A stretch of 8,510 nt of DNA from NCBI GenBank assembly GCA_002449915.1, contig DJXY01000046.1, forward strand, positions 1 through 8,510, in the 5' to 3' direction. A program made the translations under genes and the position numbers. The notes beneath the pieces are model-generated. The model made no database searches, was not told where the DNA came from, and saw only the letters and a list, made by a program, of their open reading frames with translations. Numbering within the stretch: the stretch's first letter is position 1; every line of letters starts with the position of its first letter. Shown here one piece after another: positions 5,738 to 8,510 of this stretch. The stretch is from Oribacterium sp. UBA6992 (GTDB taxonomy: Bacteria > Bacillota > Clostridia > Lachnospirales > Lachnospiraceae).

Positions 5738-6645
5738 GTGAAATTCGTTACGCAGGGACCTCCCAGAGCGGAGATTATGTGATCCGGGCAACCGCGGCAG
5801 AGGGACAGGTCCGGGCATTTGCATGCTCCACCCGACATGTGGCAGAGGAGGCAAGACGGATTCATAATACAGCTCCGATCTGTACTGCAGCGCTAGGAAG
5901 GCTCATGAGCGCAGCTTTGATGATGGCTGTTGACATGAAGGGCGATAAGGACCTGCTTACGCTGACCATAAAGGGCGATGGTCCGATGAAAGGCCTTACC
6001 GTAACAGCGGACAGTCACGGACATGTTAAGGGCTTTTGCGCCAATTCCAATGTCCTGCTTCCGGCGAATGCTTCCGGCCATCTTAATGTCGGTGGTGCCA
6101 TAGGCAAAGGCATGCTGTCTGTAATCAAGGACATTGGACTGAAAGAGCCATATGTCGGTCAGACACAGCTTATTTCCGGAGAAATTGCCGAGGACCTTAC
6201 CTATTATTTTGCGGTTTCAGAGCAGGTTCCATCCTCTGTGGGACTTGGTGTTTTAATGGAAAAAAACAATACGGTCAAGCAGGCAGGCGGTTTTATTATT
6301 CAGCTCATGCCCGGCTGTAGTGATGAAGTAATCACACAGCTTGAAAACAAGCTGAAAACCATCAAATCTGTAACGGCTATGCTGGACGAAGGCATGTCAC
6401 CGGAGGAAATGCTCCAATTTATCCTTGGCGATATGAAGCTGGAAATCAATGACCGGAAGTGGGTCAGCTTTTACTGCAACTGCTCCCGGGAGGTTGTATC
6501 CAGAGCACTTATCTCTCTGGGCAGGAAGGAGCTTACAAAGCTTGCTGACGAGCATCAAAGTCAGGAAGTGAAGTGTGATTTCTGTGGCAAGGCATACCAG
6601 TTCTCACCGGAAGAGCTGAAACAGCTGCTACGGGACGCAAAATGA
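5734..6645 (+). CDS. hslO: 33 kDa redox-regulated chaperone Hsp33
   Basis: A cytosolic holdase chaperone that binds unfolding proteins under oxidative stress and is switched on when its zinc cysteines form disulfides. The 303-residue length is normal. The N-terminal domain shows TAALGRLMSAALMMA (51-65), IKGDGPMKGLTVTAD (79-93) and NVGGAIGKGMLSVIKD (118-133). The C-terminal redox switch is intact: C248-x-C250 (FYCNCSREVVSRAL) and C281-x2-C284 (KCDFCGKAYQF), so redox control should operate. The C-terminal FYCxCS, CxFCxKxYxFxxEEL pattern is diagnostic. The start lies inside the stop of the SEC-C gene (ATGA), with AGAGG (5722-5726) as SD, so the two are translationally coupled. No clear terminator follows; the next gene has its own promoter. 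Confidence 0.96.
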   Translation: MSEIRYAGTSQSGDYVIRATAAEGQVRAFACSTRHVAEEARRIHNTAPICTAALGRLMSAALMMAVDMKGDKDLLTLTIKGDGPMKGLTVTADSHGHVKGFCANSNVLLPANASGHLNVGGAIGKGMLSVIKDIGLKEPYVGQTQLISGEIAEDLTYYFAVSEQVPSSVGLGVLMEKNNTVKQAGGFIIQLMPGCSDEVITQLENKLKTIKSVTAMLDEGMSPEEMLQFILGDMKLEINDRKWVSFYCNCSREVVSRALISLGRKELTKLADEHQSQEVKCDFCGKAYQFSPEELKQLLRDAK

Positions 6646-6709
6646 TATAAATCTATTATGGTATTGTGAATTTGTCTATATGCTTTTTATGCAAAGTGAT
6701 GGAATCAGA

Positions 6710-6738
6710 TTGACGTTGCATTCAATTTATGGTAATAT
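6710..6738 (+). promoter_or_regulatory. Sigma-A promoter of the cold-shock gene
   Basis: TTGACG (6710-6715, 5 of 6) and TAATAT (6733-6738) are separated by exactly 17 bp. A start near 6745 gives a leader of only about 41 nt, much shorter than the roughly 160-nt thermosensing leader of E. coli cspA, so a cspA-type leader switch is unlikely. Confidence 0.75.
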
Positions 6739-6785
6739 GACTCTGTTGTGAATTCTTTTACAATTATTTTTTGGAGGTATATTCA

Positions 6786-6983
6786 ATGAAGGGTACAGTT
6801 AAGTGGTTTAACAACCAGAAGGGTTACGGCTTTATCACGGACGAGACTGGTAAGGACGTATTCGTACACTATTCCGGACTTGTAGGAGATGGATTTAAGT
6901 CTCTGGAAGAGGGTCAGGCAGTAGAGTTCGACGTTGTAGACGGCGCTAAAGGACCACAGGCAACAAACGTAGTAAAGCTTTGA
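6786..6983 (+). CDS. Cold-shock domain protein (CspA/CspB family)
   Basis: A 65-residue single cold-shock domain: a five-stranded beta barrel that binds single-stranded RNA and DNA and acts as an RNA chaperone. RNP1 is KGYGFI (12-17) and RNP2 is VFVHY (25-29). The start MKGTVKWFN is conserved, as is the C-terminal [11 protein letters not shown] chose ATG 6786, not an in-frame TTG at 6771, because the latter lies inside the strong SD TTGGAGG (6771-6777), which is 8 bases before 6786, and the family begins at this Met. The gene has its own promoter and terminator and is therefore monocistronic. The strong SD and good promoter suggest high expression. Confidence 0.96.
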   Translation: MKGTVKWFNNQKGYGFITDETGKDVFVHYSGLVGDGFKSLEEGQAVEFDVVDGAKGPQATNVVKL

Positions 6984-7055
6984 TTTTTATAGTCCATTGT
7001 ACCTGATTGTTAATATTATATATTGCAACAAGTTTCAAGATCTATGAAGACGAGC

Positions 7056-7085
7056 AGGCGGTATCCGTAAGGATATCGCCTTTTT
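7056..7085 (+). terminator. Rho-independent terminator of the cold-shock gene
   Basis: An 11-bp stem, 7056-7066 paired with 7071-7081 (one G-U), with a GTAA tetraloop of the GNRA type and TTTTT at 7081-7085. It lies 72 bases after the csp stop codon. Confidence 0.9.
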
Positions 7086-7133
7086 GTAATATTAATGATT
7101 TACTTTTGCCCCCTCCAAGATTAAGATAGGAAC

Positions 7134-7646
7134 ATGAAAAATACAAAAGCTAAAATGATCAGTCTTTATGGCATGCTTCTGGCACTTTCCATGGTGCTGA
7201 GTTATGTAGAAGCAATGATTCCCGTTAACATAGGAGTGCCGGGTGTAAAGCTCGGACTGCCCAATATCGTTACTGTGATCGGTCTGTACTCGATCGGCAC
7301 CGGTGCAACTATTATCATCAGCCTGTTAAGGATTTTCCTTGTGGCATTTACCTTTGGTAATGCCATGACACTCGCATATTCTCTGAGTGGCTTTGCGTTG
7401 AGCCTGGTATTCATGCTGCTTTTAAAAAAACTTGGCGGATTTTCGCGGATCGCAATCAGCGTTTCCGGTGGCGTCATGCACAATTTCGGGCAGCTCGGGG
7501 CGGCGGTGGTGCTGTTGCATTCGCAGCAGTTATTTTATTATTTCCCGGTGTTGCTTGCTGCCGGAGTCATTTCCGGTGCCGTGATCGGACTTCTCGCTGG
7601 TCTCGTTACCGAGAGGATCCGGCTGTATCTTAAAAAAATCGCCTGA
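7134..7646 (+). CDS. Gx transporter family membrane protein (heptaprenyl diphosphate synthase component I-like)
   Basis: A 170-residue integral membrane protein with about five to six hydrophobic segments (near 9-28, 43-72, 82-97, 107-128 and 134-157) and a positively charged C-terminus (RIRLYLKK). Matching family motifs are IPGVKLGLPN-like VPGVKLGLPN (35-44), LLRIFLVAFTFG (64-75) and SGGVMHNFGQLGAA (111-124). The family (Pfam Hpre_diP_synt_I) is named after a claimed role in heptaprenyl diphosphate synthesis, but it looks like an ECF-type substrate-binding (S) component, and the substrate is unknown. The usual partner, a NusG-domain-II protein, is not next to it here. The SD is weak (AGG, 7128-7130). 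The 48-bp gap to uvrA without a terminator suggests possible read-through. Confidence 0.82.
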   Translation: MKNTKAKMISLYGMLLALSMVLSYVEAMIPVNIGVPGVKLGLPNIVTVIGLYSIGTGATIIISLLRIFLVAFTFGNAMTLAYSLSGFALSLVFMLLLKKLGGFSRIAISVSGGVMHNFGQLGAAVVLLHSQQLFYYFPVLLAAGVISGAVIGLLAGLVTERIRLYLKKIA

Positions 7647-7694
7647 GTATTGTTGTATTGCAAAAATCTGCTGGAATGTTAGAGACAATAAATA

Positions 7695-8510
7695 ATGGAA
7701 AGAAAATATATAAAAATTCGTGGCGCAAGTGAGCATAATCTGAAGCATATTGATGTAGATATTCCGAGAGGCGAGCTAGTTGTACTGACAGGACTCTCCG
7801 GATCGGGTAAATCTTCCCTGGCGTTTGATACCATTTACGCGGAGGGACAGCGGCGATATATGCAGTCGCTGAGCTCCTATGCGCGTCAGTTTCTGGGACA
7901 AATGGAGAAGCCCAAGGTGGATCTTATCGAGGGCTTGTCGCCTGCGATCTCTATTGATCAGAAATCTACGAACCGGAATCCTCGTTCTACGGTAGGTACC
8001 GTTACGGAAATCTATGATTACATGCGCCTTTTGTTTGCAAGGATCGGAACTCCGCACTGCCCGAAATGCGGCAGAGTCATTCGCCGGCAGACGGTGGATG
8101 AGATGGTGGATCAGCTTCTGAAGCTTCCGGAGGGGACTCGTATCCAGCTTTTGGCACCAATTGTCCGTGGCAAAAAAGGTATGCACGAAAAGGTGCTGAA
8201 CAGTGCCAGGCGCTCCGGATATGTCCGTGTGCGGATTGATGGGAATTTATATGAGCTTTCCGAGGAAATTCATCTTGAGAAAAATATCCGGCATACCATT
8301 GAGATCGTTGTAGACCGTCTGGTGATCCGGGAGGGAATCGAGAAACGGCTTGCAGAATCCATTGAGCAGGTGGTAGAGCTGGCAGATGGTCTTATGACTG
8401 TGGATGTTATCGGTGGAGAACCGATCAATATGTCCACCAGCTTTTCCTGCCCATACTGCGGGATCAGCATTGACGAGATTGAACCGAGAAGCTTTTCCTT
8501 TAACAATCCC
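7695..8510 (+). CDS. uvrA: Excinuclease ABC subunit A, N-terminal part (truncated by window edge)
   Basis: The first 272 of roughly 940 codons of UvrA, the ATP-dependent damage sensor that loads UvrB in nucleotide excision repair. The reading frame is open to the last base. The conserved start [24 protein letters not shown] segment (6-25) is followed by Walker [10 protein letters not shown] (33-41), then [14 protein letters not shown] (60-73), [13 protein letters not shown] (78-90) and [12 protein letters not shown] (98-109). CPKCG (122-126) and CPYCG (252-256) are cysteine pairs, the second being half of the zinc finger that continues beyond the window. The UvrB-binding region lies between. 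ATG 7695 fits the family start, but only AGAG (7681-7684) serves as SD, so initiation may be weak or coupled to the upstream gene. No GAAC-N4-GTTC LexA box is visible upstream. Confidence 0.97.
   Translation, partial: MERKYIKIRGASEHNLKHIDVDIPRGELVVLTGLSGSGKSSLAFDTIYAEGQRRYMQSLSSYARQFLGQMEKPKVDLIEGLSPAISIDQKSTNRNPRSTVGTVTEIYDYMRLLFARIGTPHCPKCGRVIRRQTVDEMVDQLLKLPEGTRIQLLAPIVRGKKGMHEKVLNSARRSGYVRVRIDGNLYELSEEIHLEKNIRHTIEIVVDRLVIREGIEKRLAESIEQVVELADGLMTVDVIGGEPINMSTSFSCPYCGISIDEIEPRSFSFNNP

Noticed and set aside
5189..5854. 221-codon open frame on the minus strand opposite the SEC-C gene
   Set aside because: No recognisable motif and it runs across the SEC-C/hslO junction; antisense shadow.
6646..6709. 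Possible terminator after hslO (TTTG...CAAA around 6671-6695)
   Set aside because: Stem is only about 4 bp, AT-rich and without a following T-tract.
6771..6785. TTG at 6771 as the start of the cold-shock protein
   Set aside because: It lies inside the SD TTGGAGG; the conserved family start is the ATG at 6786.
1..8510. Mobile elements, CRISPR, toxin-antitoxin or defence genes
   Set aside because: No transposase, integrase, direct repeats, spacer arrays or small paired genes; all genes have clear housekeeping or membrane families and uniform composition.

Overview
The window looks like chromosomal core DNA from a Gram-positive anaerobe of the Clostridia, most likely a member of the Lachnospiraceae. 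I infer this from moderate GC, purine-rich Shine-Dalgarno (SD) sites, dense same-strand packing with ATGA overlaps, and the gene types and sequences (AI-2E permease, Gx transporter, SEC-C protein next to Hsp33, UvrA with a CPKCG motif). I cannot name a species. Every gene I can support is on the + strand. There is no phage, transposon, CRISPR array or obvious foreign DNA.

Layout. Bases 1-22 are the 3' end of a tRNA (probably tRNA-Leu), followed by a strong intrinsic terminator (34-88). A nucleoside salvage block follows: cdd (241-672), deoD (794-1498), udp (1508-2281), tadA (2278-2826) and thiN (2823-3551). From deoD on, the genes touch or overlap and are probably one operon. Cdd converts cytidine to uridine, Udp splits uridine to uracil and ribose-1-phosphate, and DeoD phosphorolyses purine nucleosides. 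TadA makes inosine at the tRNA wobble position and ThiN makes thiamine diphosphate. TadA and ThiN each appear to carry an extra segment of about 20 residues, and ThiN also has changes in a metal-binding motif.

Between thiN and the next gene lies about 200 bp of non-coding DNA. It has a near-ideal promoter (extended -10, TGaTATAAT), a long-range closing stem, internal hairpins and a U-tract end. I read this as a structured RNA of about 190-196 nt, most likely 6S RNA (ssrS). Its 3' strand is also perfectly complementary over 7 nt to the SD of the AI-2E-family permease gene that follows (3802-5019).

The second half holds an SEC-C zinc-motif protein (5180-5737) translationally coupled to the redox chaperone Hsp33 (hslO, 5734-6645). 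Next come a monocistronic cold-shock protein gene with its own promoter and terminator (6786-6983), a Gx-family membrane protein (7134-7646), and the first 272 codons of uvrA, cut by the window edge (7695-8510).

The window is mostly ordinary housekeeping sequence. The parts most worth a second look are the structured RNA and its link to the downstream SD, the altered ThiN and TadA, and the SEC-C/Hsp33 pairing.
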